A DNA stretch of 64,000 bases from Planococcus soli (GTDB lineage Bacteria > Bacillota > Bacilli > Bacillales_A > Planococcaceae): assembly GCF_016881065.1 (NCBI RefSeq), contig NZ_WXYN01000012.1:248001-312000 (forward strand), written 5' to 3'. Positions 45,808 through 55,563 of the stretch are shown here, in pieces. Below the pieces are notes generated by a model, which saw nothing but the letters and a program-made list of their open reading frames with translations, did not search any database and was not told the DNA's origin. The stretch's first letter is position 1; each line of letters begins with the position of its first letter. A program made the translations under genes and the position numbers.

Positions 45808-46581
45808 TTAAATAACCTTCGCCTCATTGCGCAGCAAGCCTACCAGTTCTGATACCTGGTTGGAGATGTCGCCTTCAAGAATGCGGCCAGCCGCTTTTTT
45901 CGGTGGCAAGTAGATCTCGATTGTTTCTGTTTTAGCTGATACCTCGTCTTCTTCGATATCCAGATCATCCAATTCCAATTCTTCAAGCGGCTTTTTCTTC
46001 GCTTTCATAATTCCTGGAAGTGATGGGTAGCGCGGCTCGTTCAGGCCTTGCTGAGCTGTAACAAGAAGCGGCAATGACGTTTCCAATTCTTCCGCATCCC
46101 CTTCGATGTCCCGAACGATGGTCACTGTTTCGCCTTCAATGCTTAAGCTGGTAATGGTTGTTACGTAGTTAATGCCAAGCAAATCGGCAACACGCGGTCC
46201 AACTTGCCCTGATCCGCCGTCGATTGCGACGTTACCTGCCAAAATCAAATCAGCTTCTTTGTCTTTCAAGTATTCAGCCAGTATGTACGCAGAAGTAAAC
46301 TGGTCCATTTCTTCGATATCGTCCTCTGTATTGATCAAGACAGCTTTGTCAGCGCCCATTGCAAGTGCTGTGCGCAGCTGTTTTTCTGCTTCTTCGTTGC
46401 CGATAGTGACAACTGTCACTTCGCCGCCGTGTGCGTCGCGGACTGTAATTGCTTCTTCAATCGCGTACTCATCGTAAGGATTAATGATGAATTCCGCCCC
46501 GTCTTCCTGGATTTGTCCACCTGAAACGACGATTTTCTCTTCTGTGTCAAATGTGCGTTTTACCAATACATAAATGTTCAT
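45808..46581 (-). CDS. etfB: electron transfer flavoprotein beta subunit
   Basis: A 257-residue ETF beta subunit with AMP-binding fold: NPYDEYAIEEAITVRD near 34, GNEEAEKQLRTALAMGADKAVLI near 62 and VAIDGGSGQVGPRVADLLG near 117. TAQQGLNEPRYPSLPGIMKAKKKPLEEL near 190 is the family's recognition-loop region for partner dehydrogenases. GGGAGG precedes the ATG. Partner of etfA in beta-oxidation electron transfer. Confidence 0.96.
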   Translation of the reverse strand: MNIYVLVKRTFDTEEKIVVSGGQIQEDGAEFIINPYDEYAIEEAITVRDAHGGEVTVVTIGNEEAEKQLRTALAMGADKAVLINTEDDIEEMDQFTSAYILAEYLKDKEADLILAGNVAIDGGSGQVGPRVADLLGINYVTTITSLSIEGETVTIVRDIEGDAEELETSLPLLVTAQQGLNEPRYPSLPGIMKAKKKPLEELELDDLDIEEDEVSAKTETIEIYLPPKKAAGRILEGDISNQVSELVGLLRNEAKVI

Positions 46582-46601
46582 GAACGTAAACCTCCCAAGT
46601 A

Positions 46602-47375
46602 TTATTTCCCTTTAAATTGTGCTTCACGTTTCTCCAGAAATGCCTGGATTCCTTCTTTTGCATCTTCTGAAACAAAAACCGTTCCAAAAGATTGAGCTTC
46701 AGCGTTAACGCCTTCATGATACGACGCTGGCTTGGCGTACTGCAGCATTTCGATTGCCGCTTTGACAGAAACCGGGCTTTTCTTCGCTATTTTACGGGCG
46801 ATTGTAAGCGTTTCCGAAAGTAGGTCCTCTTCTGCATAAGCACGATTCGCCAAGCCATATTGCGCTGCTTCGGTACCGGAGATCGGATCACTCGTCAACA
46901 GCATTTCTGCCGCTTTTGCCGTGCCTACATATCTTGGCAGACGCTGCGTTCCAGCAAATCCAGGGATCAAACCTAATTGAAGCTCCGGTAATCCCAGTTT
47001 AGCATTTTCGGTGACAAATCGCATATGGCAACTCATTGCCAATTCCAGTCCGCCGCCTAAAGCTGCCCCGTGAATTGCCGCAATAACAGGCTTATGGAAA
47101 GTTTCGACGCGTTCAAAAACTTCCTGGCCGCTCGCTGATAGTTTCGAGAACTCTTCTCCGGAAGATACTTGCGTAAATTCCTTGATGTCTGCACCCGCAG
47201 AAAAGAACCTGCCTTCTCCGTGCAAGACGATGACGCGAACCTCTTCATCATTTTCAACCTGGTTCAACAATTCATCAACTTCCAAAATGAGTGAACGCGA
47301 TAGCGCATTTGCCGGCGGACGATTGATCGTCGCCACAGCTACGCCATCTTCTTTTTTCCAGCTAATAAATTCCAT
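46602..47375 (-). CDS. enoyl-CoA hydratase/isomerase
   Basis: A 257-residue crotonase-family enzyme hydrating trans-2-enoyl-CoA. The oxyanion-hole loops SAGADIKEF near 60 and [18 protein letters not shown] near 105-122 are intact, and the catalytic glutamates appear in ELAMSC and the [19 protein letters not shown] loop near 130-148. It corresponds to B. subtilis YsiB/FadB by position between fadR and etfB. Part of the FadR operon. Confidence 0.93.
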   Translation of the reverse strand: MEFISWKKEDGVAVATINRPPANALSRSLILEVDELLNQVENDEEVRVIVLHGEGRFFSAGADIKEFTQVSSGEEFSKLSASGQEVFERVETFHKPVIAAIHGAALGGGLELAMSCHMRFVTENAKLGLPELQLGLIPGFAGTQRLPRYVGTAKAAEMLLTSDPISGTEAAQYGLANRAYAEEDLLSETLTIARKIAKKSPVSVKAAIEMLQYAKPASYHEGVNAEAQSFGTVFVSEDAKEGIQAFLEKREAQFKGK

Positions 47376-47392
47376 CCAATGAGCCCCTCTCT

Positions 47393-47977
47393 TTAAGCCT
47401 GCATGCCTTTCAGCAGCAAACGCTGAACTTGTGGTGCGAGTTCGACTAAGTCATATTTATGGTCATTCATGACCCATGTAGTAATGGTCTCATCCATTGT
47501 ACCAAAAACCATCTGTCTGGCTAAACGAATATCCATTGCTGCATCAAATTCTCCATTTTCCATGCCTTTAACCAGGATCTTATCCATCAGCTTTAAATAT
47601 TCCCGCAGAACATTATTGATTTTTATGCGGATTTCATGATTGGACTGACGCAATTCAAGCTGCGTAACAATGGCCAAATGAATGTCGCCTGCCAATAGCT
47701 CGAAGTGGCTTTCAATCATCAGCCCCAGTTTGGTTGAAGCATCCAAATCACGGGAAATGATTTGTTCAAGCTTGCTGACGAATACACCCATCTTTTCCTG
47801 AAATACAGAAATCAGAATGTCTTCCTTGTTTTTGAAATACAAATAAATGGTTCCGTCCGCCACGCCAGCCTGTTTGGCTATTTTTGAAACCTGCGCTTGA
47901 TGATAGCCATTTTCAGCAATGACTATAACTGCCGCATCGATAATTTGTTTATACTTCGGCTTATCTTTTTTTACCAT
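47393..47977 (-). CDS. fadR: TetR-family fatty-acid degradation regulator FadR
   Basis: A 194-residue TetR regulator, the same length as B. subtilis FadR. The N-terminal helix-turn-helix reads [27 protein letters not shown] near 28-54; the C-terminal all-helical domain binds the ligand, long-chain acyl-CoA in B. subtilis. The start is ATG at 47977 with GGGTGGTGA upstream. It lies first in an operon with enoyl-CoA hydratase and ETF and has a matching operator at its own promoter, so autorepression relieved by acyl-CoA is expected. Confidence 0.93.
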   Translation of the reverse strand: MVKKDKPKYKQIIDAAVIVIAENGYHQAQVSKIAKQAGVADGTIYLYFKNKEDILISVFQEKMGVFVSKLEQIISRDLDASTKLGLMIESHFELLAGDIHLAIVTQLELRQSNHEIRIKINNVLREYLKLMDKILVKGMENGEFDAAMDIRLARQMVFGTMDETITTWVMNDHKYDLVELAPQVQRLLLKGMQA

Positions 47978-48007
47978 ACTGTCACCACCCAAAAAAATAT
48001 GAAAATA

Positions 48008-48025
48008 TGAATGGCGATTCATTCA
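48008..48025. promoter_or_regulatory. FadR-like operator
   Basis: TGAATGGCGATTCATTCA matches the B. subtilis FadR box (TGAATGANTANTCATTCA) at 14 of 16 defined positions. It lies at about the transcription start of the fadR operon promoter, a repressing position. A slightly wider inverted repeat AATATGAAT/ATTCATATT surrounds it. Confidence 0.8.
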
Positions 48026-48032
48026 TATTTTC

Positions 48033-48061
48033 ATATTATAGTTTATTGTATTTAGTGTCAA
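48033..48061 (-). promoter_or_regulatory. fadR-etfA operon promoter
   Basis: A consensus -35 TTGACA at 48061-48056 and TAATAT at 48038-48033 with a 17-nt spacer (TATAAT two bases earlier with 15). Upstream of, and adjacent to, the FadR-like operator. Confidence 0.8.
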
Positions 48062-48073
48062 GTTTTTATCCCT

Positions 48074-49765
48074 TTATGATGGAATGGCTTCATTCTGTTT
48101 CGATACCTCTTCATCCACAAGTGAGCGGCGCAGAATTTTCCCGACTGCTGTTTTCGGCAATTCTTTGCGGAATTCATAAATGCGCGGCACTTTGAATGAC
48201 GCCAGGTTTTCCCGGCAATGCGTATCCAGTTCTTCTTCTGTTACAGTATAGCCTTCTTTCAGGACAATGTATGCTTTTACCGTTTCTCCGCGATACGGAT
48301 CCGGAATTCCGGCTACTACACATTCCTGAATCGCTTCGTGTTCGTACAGTACTTCTTCGATTTCTCTTGGGTAAATATTAAAACCGCCGGCGATAATCAT
48401 GTCTTTTTTGCGATCGACAATAAAGAAGTTTCCTTCATCGTCCATGTAGCCAAGATCTCCTGTCAACAACCAGCCATCAACGATTGTGGCAGCTGTTTCT
48501 TCCGGTTTGTTCCAATAGCCTTTCATAACTTGAGGCCCTTTTATGGCAATTTCTCCGATCTCGCCATTTGGAACCGGATCGGTTGTGCCTGTCTGGAAGA
48601 TTTTGCAGTCTGTGTCCGGATACGGAAAACCGATTGAACCTTTTTTCCGTTCTCCCCAAACTAGATTTGAATGGCTGACAGGTGAAGTTTCCGTCAATCC
48701 ATAGCCTTCGACTAACTTTCCGCCAGTCAGCTTTTCGAATTTCTCCTGGACTTCTGCCGGCAATGGAGCGGAACCGCTTAGGCAAGCTTCAATCGAAGAC
48801 AAATCGTATTTGGCGATGTCCGGATGATTCATCAATCCAATGTAGAGCGTTGGTGCTCCCGGGAAAAGTGTAGGCTTTTGCTTGTTGATGGTTTTTAATG
48901 CCGTTTCAGGATCAAATTTGGGAAGAAGAACCATTTTATTGCCGAGCATTACGGACAGGATCAATACAGTCGTTAGGCCATAAACGTGGAATAACGGGAT
49001 GATTCCCATGATCGTCTCTTCGCCTTTTTTGCATTTATACAGCCAATTGTCACACATCGTCGCATTGGAAATAATGTTCTTATGCGTCAGCATAACACCT
49101 TTCGGAGAACCGGTGGTGCCTCCTGTGTATTGCAGCAAAGCCAAATCTTCCTCGAAATCAAAAGGTGTTTCCACAACAAACGGCTGTGAAGTCTTCATAA
49201 TTTCGGTAAACAGGTGATTGACTCCCCGGTGCTCTACTTTAACGGTCATGCCGTACTGCTTTTTCTGGATAAACGGATAGACTAGATTTTTCGGGAAAGT
49301 CAGGTAATCCTTGATGCCGGTAATGATGACATTCTCCAAATCCGTTTCCTTGATTACTTTTGAAATTCTTGGGAATAGGATATCCAAACTGATGATAGCC
49401 CGCGCCCCTGAATCTTTCATCTGGTAGGCAATTTCCCGTTCCGTATAGAGCGGGTTGGTCATGACAACAACACCGCCAGCATAAAGGATCCCGTAAAAGC
49501 TGATGACTGCCTGTGGACAGTTGGGCAGCATGATCGAAACCCTGTCGCCTTTTTTAATTCCTATTTTTTGAAGGTAGTTCGCAAACTTCATGGAGGATTG
49601 GTACAGTTCCTCATACGAAAGTTCTTTCCCCATAAAATGGATCGCCACTTTTTGCGGATACTTTTCATAGGCTTTTGTTAAATATTCCTGTACCGGCATA
49701 CTTGGATAAGTCAGCGTATGTGGGATCTCCGGTGGATAATGGGCTAGCCACGGCTTTTCAGTCAT
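48074..49765 (-). CDS. lcfA: long-chain fatty acid-CoA ligase
   Basis: A 563-residue AMP-forming acyl-CoA synthetase. The P-loop-like A3 motif YTGGTTGSPKGVMLTH is near 215, VEGYGLTETSPVSHSN near 355, DGWLLTGDLGYMDDEGNFFIVDRKKDMIIAGGFN-type A7/A8 core near 440-470 (in pieces DGWLLTGDLGYMD and FFIVDRKKDMIIAGG), and the catalytic lysine in PKTAVGKILRRSL near 545. It activates fatty acids for beta-oxidation. It lies immediately upstream of fadR, as in B. subtilis, with its own promoter; I did not find a FadR box there. Confidence 0.96.
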   Translation of the reverse strand: MTEKPWLAHYPPEIPHTLTYPSMPVQEYLTKAYEKYPQKVAIHFMGKELSYEELYQSSMKFANYLQKIGIKKGDRVSIMLPNCPQAVISFYGILYAGGVVVMTNPLYTEREIAYQMKDSGARAIISLDILFPRISKVIKETDLENVIITGIKDYLTFPKNLVYPFIQKKQYGMTVKVEHRGVNHLFTEIMKTSQPFVVETPFDFEEDLALLQYTGGTTGSPKGVMLTHKNIISNATMCDNWLYKCKKGEETIMGIIPLFHVYGLTTVLILSVMLGNKMVLLPKFDPETALKTINKQKPTLFPGAPTLYIGLMNHPDIAKYDLSSIEACLSGSAPLPAEVQEKFEKLTGGKLVEGYGLTETSPVSHSNLVWGERKKGSIGFPYPDTDCKIFQTGTTDPVPNGEIGEIAIKGPQVMKGYWNKPEETAATIVDGWLLTGDLGYMDDEGNFFIVDRKKDMIIAGGFNIYPREIEEVLYEHEAIQECVVAGIPDPYRGETVKAYIVLKEGYTVTEEELDTHCRENLASFKVPRIYEFRKELPKTAVGKILRRSLVDEEVSKQNEAIPS

Positions 49766-49816
49766 TCTTTAGACCTCCTAAATTTTATTAGAATCGTGCG
49801 AATATTCCTATTTTTA

Positions 49817-49845
49817 ATTATAGAGAATAATGACACCGCTTACAA
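49817..49845 (-). promoter_or_regulatory. lcfA promoter (SigA type)
   Basis: TTGTAA at 49845-49840 and a consensus TATAAT at 49822-49817, 17-nt spacer, 52 nt upstream of lcfA. Confidence 0.78.
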
Positions 49846-49895
49846 ACTTTATTTATATAAAGTTGGAGTTAGTGTTTGAAATAGTTGCAGGATAT

Positions 49896-49921
49896 CAAAA
49901 ATAGCCAGCACAAAGGCTGGC
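49896..49921 (-). terminator. terminator after the DUF350 gene and small ORF
   Basis: GCCAGC pairs with GCTGGC (49904-49909 with 49916-49921), followed by TATTTTT on the minus strand. Confidence 0.75.
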
Positions 49922-49928
49922 CGGCTTT

Positions 49929-50009
49929 CTAGAAAATAAACAGGAAGATAACTCCCACTATCAAAAAAATCGCACAAAAGACAAACAAGATTTTAATTAG
50001 ATTTTCCAC
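49929..50009 (-). CDS. 26-residue hydrophobic peptide, putative small membrane protein
   Basis: A GTG-initiated frame (MENLIKILFVFCAIFLIVGV, then IFLFIF and TAG) with AGGAG 9 nt upstream, beginning 12 nt after the DUF350 stop and ending 8 nt before a terminator. The whole peptide is one membrane segment after a short polar start. Position, ribosome site and composition support a real gene, but it is short and unrecognised. It could be a regulatory or stabilising partner of the DUF350 membrane protein. Confidence 0.5.
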   Translation of the reverse strand: MENLIKILFVFCAIFLIVGVIFLFIF

Positions 50010-50021
50010 TCTATCCCACTC

Positions 50022-50435
50022 CTATTGAATACTGGCTCCAATGACAAACGACAAACCGACAGAGATGACCATCGAAATGAGGCCGACAGAACGGTTGTCC
50101 TGCTCGATTTCGTCATCCACTTTAAACTTGGGCGTCAGGAACTCAAACAGAATATAAGCGAAAATCAGCAAAGTGAAACCGAACAATCCCCACCCGATCA
50201 TTTCAAACAGTGAATTATGCTGTTCAATGGAAAAGCGGAAAATATTGGTGACGCCGAAAATTTTTCCGCCTGTTGCCATGGCCACTGACAAATTCCCTTT
50301 TTTGATTTGTTCCCAGTTATTATATTTTGTCACCATTTCGAAAATCACCATGGAGACGATCAAACACAATACCACTACACTGAAATAGCCGGCCGACTCG
50401 ACCAGCGGGTGTGTCCAAAAACCTGTTTCTGTCAT
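50022..50435 (-). CDS. DUF350 membrane protein (YshE-like)
   Basis: A 137-residue protein with four membrane segments (about 15-35, 55-75, 80-100 and 115-135), in the small DUF350 family found throughout Bacillales. A conserved charged loop (FKVDDEIEQDNRSVGL) separates segments three and four. It lies 23 nt after mutS2, as B. subtilis yshE follows mutSB. Function unknown. Confidence 0.85.
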   Translation of the reverse strand: MTETGFWTHPLVESAGYFSVVVLCLIVSMVIFEMVTKYNNWEQIKKGNLSVAMATGGKIFGVTNIFRFSIEQHNSLFEMIGWGLFGFTLLIFAYILFEFLTPKFKVDDEIEQDNRSVGLISMVISVGLSFVIGASIQ

Positions 50436-50458
50436 TTCTTATACTCCTTTGCTGAAAC

Positions 50459-52819
50459 TCACTTTAGTTCAGCGACCGTGACACCCGAGCCGCCTTCACC
50501 CGCTTCGCCAAACCGGTAGTTTTTGACGCGCGGATGCTTCTTCAAGTATTGCTGGACGCCTTGGCGCAAAGCACCGGTCCCTTTTCCATGAATAATTGAT
50601 ACTTGATGGTAATTTGATAATAACGCATCATCCAGGTATTTTTCAACACGTGCAAGTGCGTCTTCATAGCGTTCGCCGCGCAAATCAAGTTCCATTTTCA
50701 CATGGCTGTCACGATCTTTCAATGTGGCCATGGTCCGTGTTTCTTTTTGCTTTTCCGGTTTAGTGTAAGACAAATCAGATTCTGGCAGCTTCATTTTCAA
50801 AATGCCGATTTGAACGATCCATTCATTTTTAGAAACTTTTTCGACCAAAGTCCCTTTTTGTCCGAAGGAAATCACTTTGACTTCGTCATTCGCTTTTAAC
50901 GGTTTGGCTGCATTGTCTTTTGCTGCCTTTTTAAGAATGCGGTTTTGAGGCATGGCATCTTCCAACCGTTTTTTCGCATCGATCAGTTCATGCTCTTTGA
51001 CCGACGAACTTTGGTTAAATTGCATTTTGCGAAGATCCGATATGACAGCCTCTGCTTCTGCACGTGCTTCGTCGACGATTTTTCTCGCCTTGTCCTTCGC
51101 TTTTTCTTCCAGCCGTTCTTTTTGCTGCTCGTATTCTTCCAGCTGCTTCGCCAGCTCTTTTTTCAGCTGTTCTGATTCTGACAGAACTTCTTTTGTCCGC
51201 TCCGCGTCCTGTTCCGCCTCGCGACGGCTCTTTTCGAGAGATGCAATCATGGAATCCACGGCTTTGCTGTCGGTTCCGGTAAAACTTTTCGCATGGTTGA
51301 TAATATGATCCGGCAGACCAAGACGTTTGGAAATTTCAAACGCATTGCTTCGGCCGGGAACTCCGATAAGCAGGCGATAAGTCGGACTTAATGTTTCCAC
51401 ATCAAATTCTACGCTGGCATTTGCCACACCCGGTCGATTATAGCCGTACGCTTTCAATTCTGGATAATGCGTCGTCGCAATCACGCGCGCTCCTCTGCCA
51501 TGGACTTCATCCAATAACGAAATGGCTAGAGCTGCACCTTCCTGCGGATCCGTACCCGCTCCCAATTCATCGAAAATCACAAGGGAGTTTTCATCGAACT
51601 TGGTCAGAATGTCGACAATGTTGACCATATGGGAAGAAAACGTACTCAAGCTTTGCTCGATCGACTGTTCATCGCCAATATCGGCAAAAATCTGGTTGAA
51701 CACCGATAATTCCGAGCCATCAAGCGCAGGCACCGGCAATCCGGCTTGAGCCATCAAAGTCGTTAATCCGACGGTCTTTAAGGTTACTGTCTTTCCGCCT
51801 GTATTAGGACCGGTAATGACAATGGCCGTGATGTCCCCGCCAAATTCGATGTCGTTCGGCACTACCTCATCTTTCGGAATCAATGGATGGCGTGCTTTCC
51901 GCAAATTGATGTAGCCTTCTGAATTCATCGTCGGTTTTGTGCCTCTATGTGCAGCTCCGTATTTTGCTTTAGCCAGGATCAAGTCGATTTCACCCAGCAC
52001 TTCAACCAAAAGAAAAAGCTCATGGGCAACTTCCTGTACCTGTGCCGATAACATCAGCAGAATACGGTCGATTTCTTCTTTTTCCTTCATCTTCAACCGG
52101 CGAACTTCGTTGTTTGCCTGCACGACCGCGTCCGGTTCAATGAACAAGGTCTGCCCTGAAGAAGACTGGTCGTGCACGATGCCGCCGTAATGGCTGCGGT
52201 ATTCTTGTTTGACCGGTATAACAAAGCGGTCATTTCGGATGGTCACAATGGAATCCGACAGCATTTTCGAAGCATTTTTGCCGCGTACCAAGCTTTCCAG
52301 ACGTTCGCGGACACGGCTTTCCTGCGTCCGCAACTGCTGGCGGATGGAACGCAATTCAGAGCTTGCACTGTCCAATACGCCGCCATTATCATCGATGCAA
52401 ATGTTGATGGCATGTTCTAAAGTCGTCAAAATCGGCATTGATTGTTTTTTCTCCAGGAAATGCGGAATTTGAATGACCGCTTCTTCCTGGATCGTTTCAA
52501 AAAATTGGCGGAGGATGCGGCTCGCGCGAATCGTTGACGACACTTCCATCAGCTCCATCGGGCTCAGACTGCCGCCAATTTGCGCGCGTCTTGCATGCAG
52601 GCGAATGTCGAAAATCCCGCCCATCGGCACATTGTTTTTCACACGCAAAACTTGCGCACCTTCGTCCATCTGTTCTAAAAGCCGATTGACTTCGTTTATA
52701 TCCGTAGATGGCAGCAGCTTGTCCACATGGGCTTTTCCGAGTGATGATGTGCAATACCGTGCGACTTCATCTCGGATTTTATAAAATTCAAGTGTCCTTA
52801 ATGCTCGTTCTGCGATCAT
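50459..52819 (-). CDS. mutS2: MutS2 family endonuclease/ATPase
   Basis: A 786-residue MutS2. It has a lever/clamp region, MutS-type ATPase with Walker [16 protein letters not shown] near 335, [19 protein letters not shown] near 412 and [12 protein letters not shown], a long coiled coil at about 515-620 ([20 protein letters not shown]), a KOW-like segment ([16 protein letters not shown]) and the C-terminal Smr nuclease domain with [19 protein letters not shown] and [14 protein letters not shown]. In B. subtilis MutS2 acts on collided ribosomes and recombination intermediates. AGGAGG precedes the ATG. Confidence 0.96.
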   Translation of the reverse strand: MIAERALRTLEFYKIRDEVARYCTSSLGKAHVDKLLPSTDINEVNRLLEQMDEGAQVLRVKNNVPMGGIFDIRLHARRAQIGGSLSPMELMEVSSTIRASRILRQFFETIQEEAVIQIPHFLEKKQSMPILTTLEHAINICIDDNGGVLDSASSELRSIRQQLRTQESRVRERLESLVRGKNASKMLSDSIVTIRNDRFVIPVKQEYRSHYGGIVHDQSSSGQTLFIEPDAVVQANNEVRRLKMKEKEEIDRILLMLSAQVQEVAHELFLLVEVLGEIDLILAKAKYGAAHRGTKPTMNSEGYINLRKARHPLIPKDEVVPNDIEFGGDITAIVITGPNTGGKTVTLKTVGLTTLMAQAGLPVPALDGSELSVFNQIFADIGDEQSIEQSLSTFSSHMVNIVDILTKFDENSLVIFDELGAGTDPQEGAALAISLLDEVHGRGARVIATTHYPELKAYGYNRPGVANASVEFDVETLSPTYRLLIGVPGRSNAFEISKRLGLPDHIINHAKSFTGTDSKAVDSMIASLEKSRREAEQDAERTKEVLSESEQLKKELAKQLEEYEQQKERLEEKAKDKARKIVDEARAEAEAVISDLRKMQFNQSSSVKEHELIDAKKRLEDAMPQNRILKKAAKDNAAKPLKANDEVKVISFGQKGTLVEKVSKNEWIVQIGILKMKLPESDLSYTKPEKQKETRTMATLKDRDSHVKMELDLRGERYEDALARVEKYLDDALLSNYHQVSIIHGKGTGALRQGVQQYLKKHPRVKNYRFGEAGEGGSGVTVAELK

Positions 52820-52912
52820 TGAAGAACCTCCTAACGTTTCAAATAAATTAACAGTTGCTCAGTAAAATATTCCCGCCTCCATTGCCTGCAGCGAATCGAG
52901 ACGATCTTTTTT

Positions 52913-54622
52913 TTATTTTGACTTGCTTATATACGCTTTCAGTTTTTCAAGTGACCATGTATTGACTATTGTATCTTTTTTAAGCCATGCTTTTTGGGCG
53001 TGCTTGACGCCGGTTTCCATGACTTCCAAGCCTTCAATGGCATGGGCATCTGTATTGATCGCTACCGGCACCCCTTTTTCCTGTGCCATTACCAAGTACG
53101 GTACAGCAAGGTCGAGGCGGTAAGGGCTAGCATTCAATTCAACGATTTTTCCGTATTCTTTTGCCCAGTCCAGAATCTGCTCCACATCAGGATCATAGCC
53201 GTCACGCTGGCCGACGATCCGACCAGTCGGATGGGCAATCATGTGGACGTATGGATTTTTCATCGCCGTTAAAATCCGTTCCATGATTTGTTCCTGCGGC
53301 TGCTGGAAACTCGAGTGGATGCTGGCAATAACAAAGTCCAGCTGTTTTAGCAAATCGTCGTCAAAATCAAGCGATGCGTCAGGTAAAATATCCATTTCGG
53401 TTCCGGACAGCACTTCTATTGCTGGATATTGCCCGTTCGTTTCCCGAATCAAGTCATGCTGCTCCTTTAAACGTTCAGGAGTCAGCCCATTTGCCACTTT
53501 CAAATATTGTGAGTGGTCAGTGATGACCATGTATTGATAGGATTTAGCTACACAGGCTTCAATCATTTCTTTCAATGAATTGGCGCCATCCGACCAGGTA
53601 GTATGCATATGCAAATCGCCTTGAATATCCTCAAGCGTTACCAGCTCCGGCAATTCTTCCAGGCGGTCCAGTTCCCGTCCATCTTCACGAACCGACGGTG
53701 GAATAAAAGGCAAGCCAAAATGCGCAAAAAACTCAGTTTCGGATTTGAAAGTCGCCACAGTGCTGTCTTCTTGCTCAACGCCGTACTCACTAATTTTCTT
53801 TTGCTGTGATTTGGCCAGCTGGCGCATTTTGACATTATGGTCCTTGGATCCGGTAAAATGGTGCAGCGCAGTGACAAATTCTTCAGGTGCCACCAAACGG
53901 AAATCAACATCAATCGGTTCCAACACATCTACAGTGACTGACACTTTCGTGTTACCAGACGCAATCGTCTCCTGTACCGGCAAAGCAGCAAGCAGCTGCT
54001 CTTTCACGCGCGCCGGTTCAGACGTTGCGATAATAAAGTCCAGATCCTTGCTGGTTTCTTTAGTCCGCCGGAAACTTCCTGCAACTGAAAACTCGGCGAC
54101 TTCTGCAATCGTAATCAAAACATCTTCTATAAACGCCACTGTTTCTTCTGTTTTCCAGATGGGCTGGCGGTCCGGCTTGGTCTCAAAATCGTTCAGCTCT
54201 TTCAGGATCTTTTCCTCGGATTTCGCCCCAAAGCCTGGAAGCTTCTGAATTTCCTGATTCAGGCATGCAGCTTTTAAAGCTTCCATCGAATCGATCCCCA
54301 GTTCTTTATACAACTTGGCGATTTTCTTGCCGCCCATTCCCTGCAGCTTCATCATTGGAACGAGTCCTTTCGGCACTTCTTCCTGCAGCTCTTCCAGGAC
54401 GGTCGACTTGCCATCATTGATCAGCTCAAGAATAACTTCCCCTGTGCCTTTTCCGATGCCTTTAAGTTTCGTGACGTCCTCAATTTCATCCAGGCTGCGC
54501 TGGTCAAGCTCAAGCGCCTGTGCAGCTTTCCGGAACGCCGATACTTTAAACGGGTTTTCCCCTTTGAGTTCCATATATAACGCAATCTTTTCAAGTGTTC
54601 TGATGATAATCTTCTTATTCAC
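52913..54622 (-). CDS. polX: DNA polymerase X with PHP exonuclease domain
   Basis: A 569-residue family X polymerase. A helix-hairpin-helix 8-kDa domain (KVSAFRKAAQALEL, LKGIGKGTGEVI) is at 1-90. The nucleotidyltransferase core has ETSKDLDFIIAT near 195 and PIDVDFRLV near 235 with the catalytic aspartates. The C-terminal PHP domain (about 335-569) starts DLHMHTTWSDGANSLKEM and includes HSQYLKVANG, TEMDILPDASLDFDD and NTDAHAIEGL metal ligands. The start is GTG at 54622, AGGAGG 7 nt upstream. Acts in base-excision gap repair. Confidence 0.95.
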   Translation of the reverse strand: MNKKIIIRTLEKIALYMELKGENPFKVSAFRKAAQALELDQRSLDEIEDVTKLKGIGKGTGEVILELINDGKSTVLEELQEEVPKGLVPMMKLQGMGGKKIAKLYKELGIDSMEALKAACLNQEIQKLPGFGAKSEEKILKELNDFETKPDRQPIWKTEETVAFIEDVLITIAEVAEFSVAGSFRRTKETSKDLDFIIATSEPARVKEQLLAALPVQETIASGNTKVSVTVDVLEPIDVDFRLVAPEEFVTALHHFTGSKDHNVKMRQLAKSQQKKISEYGVEQEDSTVATFKSETEFFAHFGLPFIPPSVREDGRELDRLEELPELVTLEDIQGDLHMHTTWSDGANSLKEMIEACVAKSYQYMVITDHSQYLKVANGLTPERLKEQHDLIRETNGQYPAIEVLSGTEMDILPDASLDFDDDLLKQLDFVIASIHSSFQQPQEQIMERILTAMKNPYVHMIAHPTGRIVGQRDGYDPDVEQILDWAKEYGKIVELNASPYRLDLAVPYLVMAQEKGVPVAINTDAHAIEGLEVMETGVKHAQKAWLKKDTIVNTWSLEKLKAYISKSK

Positions 54623-54645
54623 CAAAAGCCCTCCTCGTTTCGACT

Positions 54646-54674
54646 AAAAAAACTTCCCTCGTAAGAGAGAAGTT
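54646..54674 (-). terminator. cvpA terminator
   Basis: AACTTCTCTC pairs with GAGGGAAGTT on the minus strand (54674-54665 with 54660-54651, one mismatch), loop TTAC, followed by seven Ts. Confidence 0.83.
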
Positions 54675-54678
54675 CCTA

Positions 54679-55215
54679 CTACATATAAATATACCACCAT
54701 TCTTTTACTTTCTCAGAGAAATAAGGCGTATGCTCAAGCATAGACTGGGCAATACCGGAATTCTCCAATTGGTTTTGCACAACGTCCAATGGGAGCAATG
54801 CAAACACATAGATGAAAATAAACAGCAGTATGTAAACTTCAACAAATCCTAAAACCGCACCGAGAATTTTGCTGAAAAATCCAAGCACCGGCAAGAACTT
54901 CAAGAAATCAAACATCGACGCAATCAGTTGCAAAGCAAACTTCACCACAAAAAAAATAAGGGCAAACGCCAATAACTGATAGAAAGTCTGATCCAAGTCC
55001 AACTGGTCTACAACAAGCGTAAACTGGGAATTTTCATTGATTGCCGGGTAAGGAATCCACAGCACAAAGTATTCGGATAAAGGTTTATAGTATTTATAGG
55101 CCACGACCAGTGCAATAACAAACCCGATCATATGGATCAGTTGGACAATAAAACCTCTTTTGGCGCCCACAATGATGCCACCGATCAGTAAGATGATTAA
55201 TAGAATATCAAGCAT
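54679..55215 (-). CDS. cvpA: CvpA family membrane protein
   Basis: A 178-residue protein with four membrane segments and the CvpA opening MLDILLIILLIGGIIVGAKRGFI. Related to colicin V production factor; in B. subtilis the counterpart YshB lies between zapA and polX, as here. It starts 5 nt after zapA, so the pair is one operon. Molecular role uncertain. Confidence 0.9.
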   Translation of the reverse strand: MLDILLIILLIGGIIVGAKRGFIVQLIHMIGFVIALVVAYKYYKPLSEYFVLWIPYPAINENSQFTLVVDQLDLDQTFYQLLAFALIFFVVKFALQLIASMFDFLKFLPVLGFFSKILGAVLGFVEVYILLFIFIYVFALLPLDVVQNQLENSGIAQSMLEHTPYFSEKVKEWWYIYM

Positions 55216-55220
55216 TCACG

Positions 55221-55481
55221 TCAACCCTTCAGTTTTTTCAATTCATTTTCTAATTGTTCAACTTGCTCTTTCAGTTTAAGATAGTCATGTACCGCATTTG
55301 ATGCAGTCAAAACGGCAAGCTTCGCCTGATCCAGTGATGGATTTAACGCATTGATCTCCCGCATTTTGCTGTCGACAATCGATGCAACGAGACGCATGTG
55401 GCCGGAAGTTTCGGTACCGACCATTTTATAGGTGTTGCCATAGATGTCAACGACCGTGTGAATTTTATGTTGCTCTGACAA
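55221..55481 (-). CDS. zapA: cell division protein ZapA
   Basis: An 86-residue FtsZ-ring stabiliser. It begins [21 protein letters not shown], has the globular [19 protein letters not shown] segment and ends in a coiled coil ([18 protein letters not shown]). The start is TTG at 55481 with AAAGGGGG 8 nt upstream, giving the same length as B. subtilis ZapA; a longer ATG frame to 55616 overlaps the divergent rnhC gene and is rejected. Confidence 0.92.
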   Translation of the reverse strand: MSEQHKIHTVVDIYGNTYKMVGTETSGHMRLVASIVDSKMREINALNPSLDQAKLAVLTASNAVHDYLKLKEQVEQLENELKKLKG

Positions 55482-55563
55482 TGCAATATCCCCCTTTAGA
55501 ATTCTATAATCCATCATACCATGAACACAAGCCGATTGTGAATCAAAGAAAGGTGACTCGTCC

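Noticed and set aside
45518-45815. Open frames across the etfB-etfA gap encoding a repeated VSHSGCAAENMPL-type peptide
   Set aside because: They follow the duplicated R2 repeat, exist on both strands and have no start signals.
49766-49830. FadR operator upstream of lcfA
   Set aside because: Only scattered half-site similarity (GAATATTC); nothing close to the consensus.
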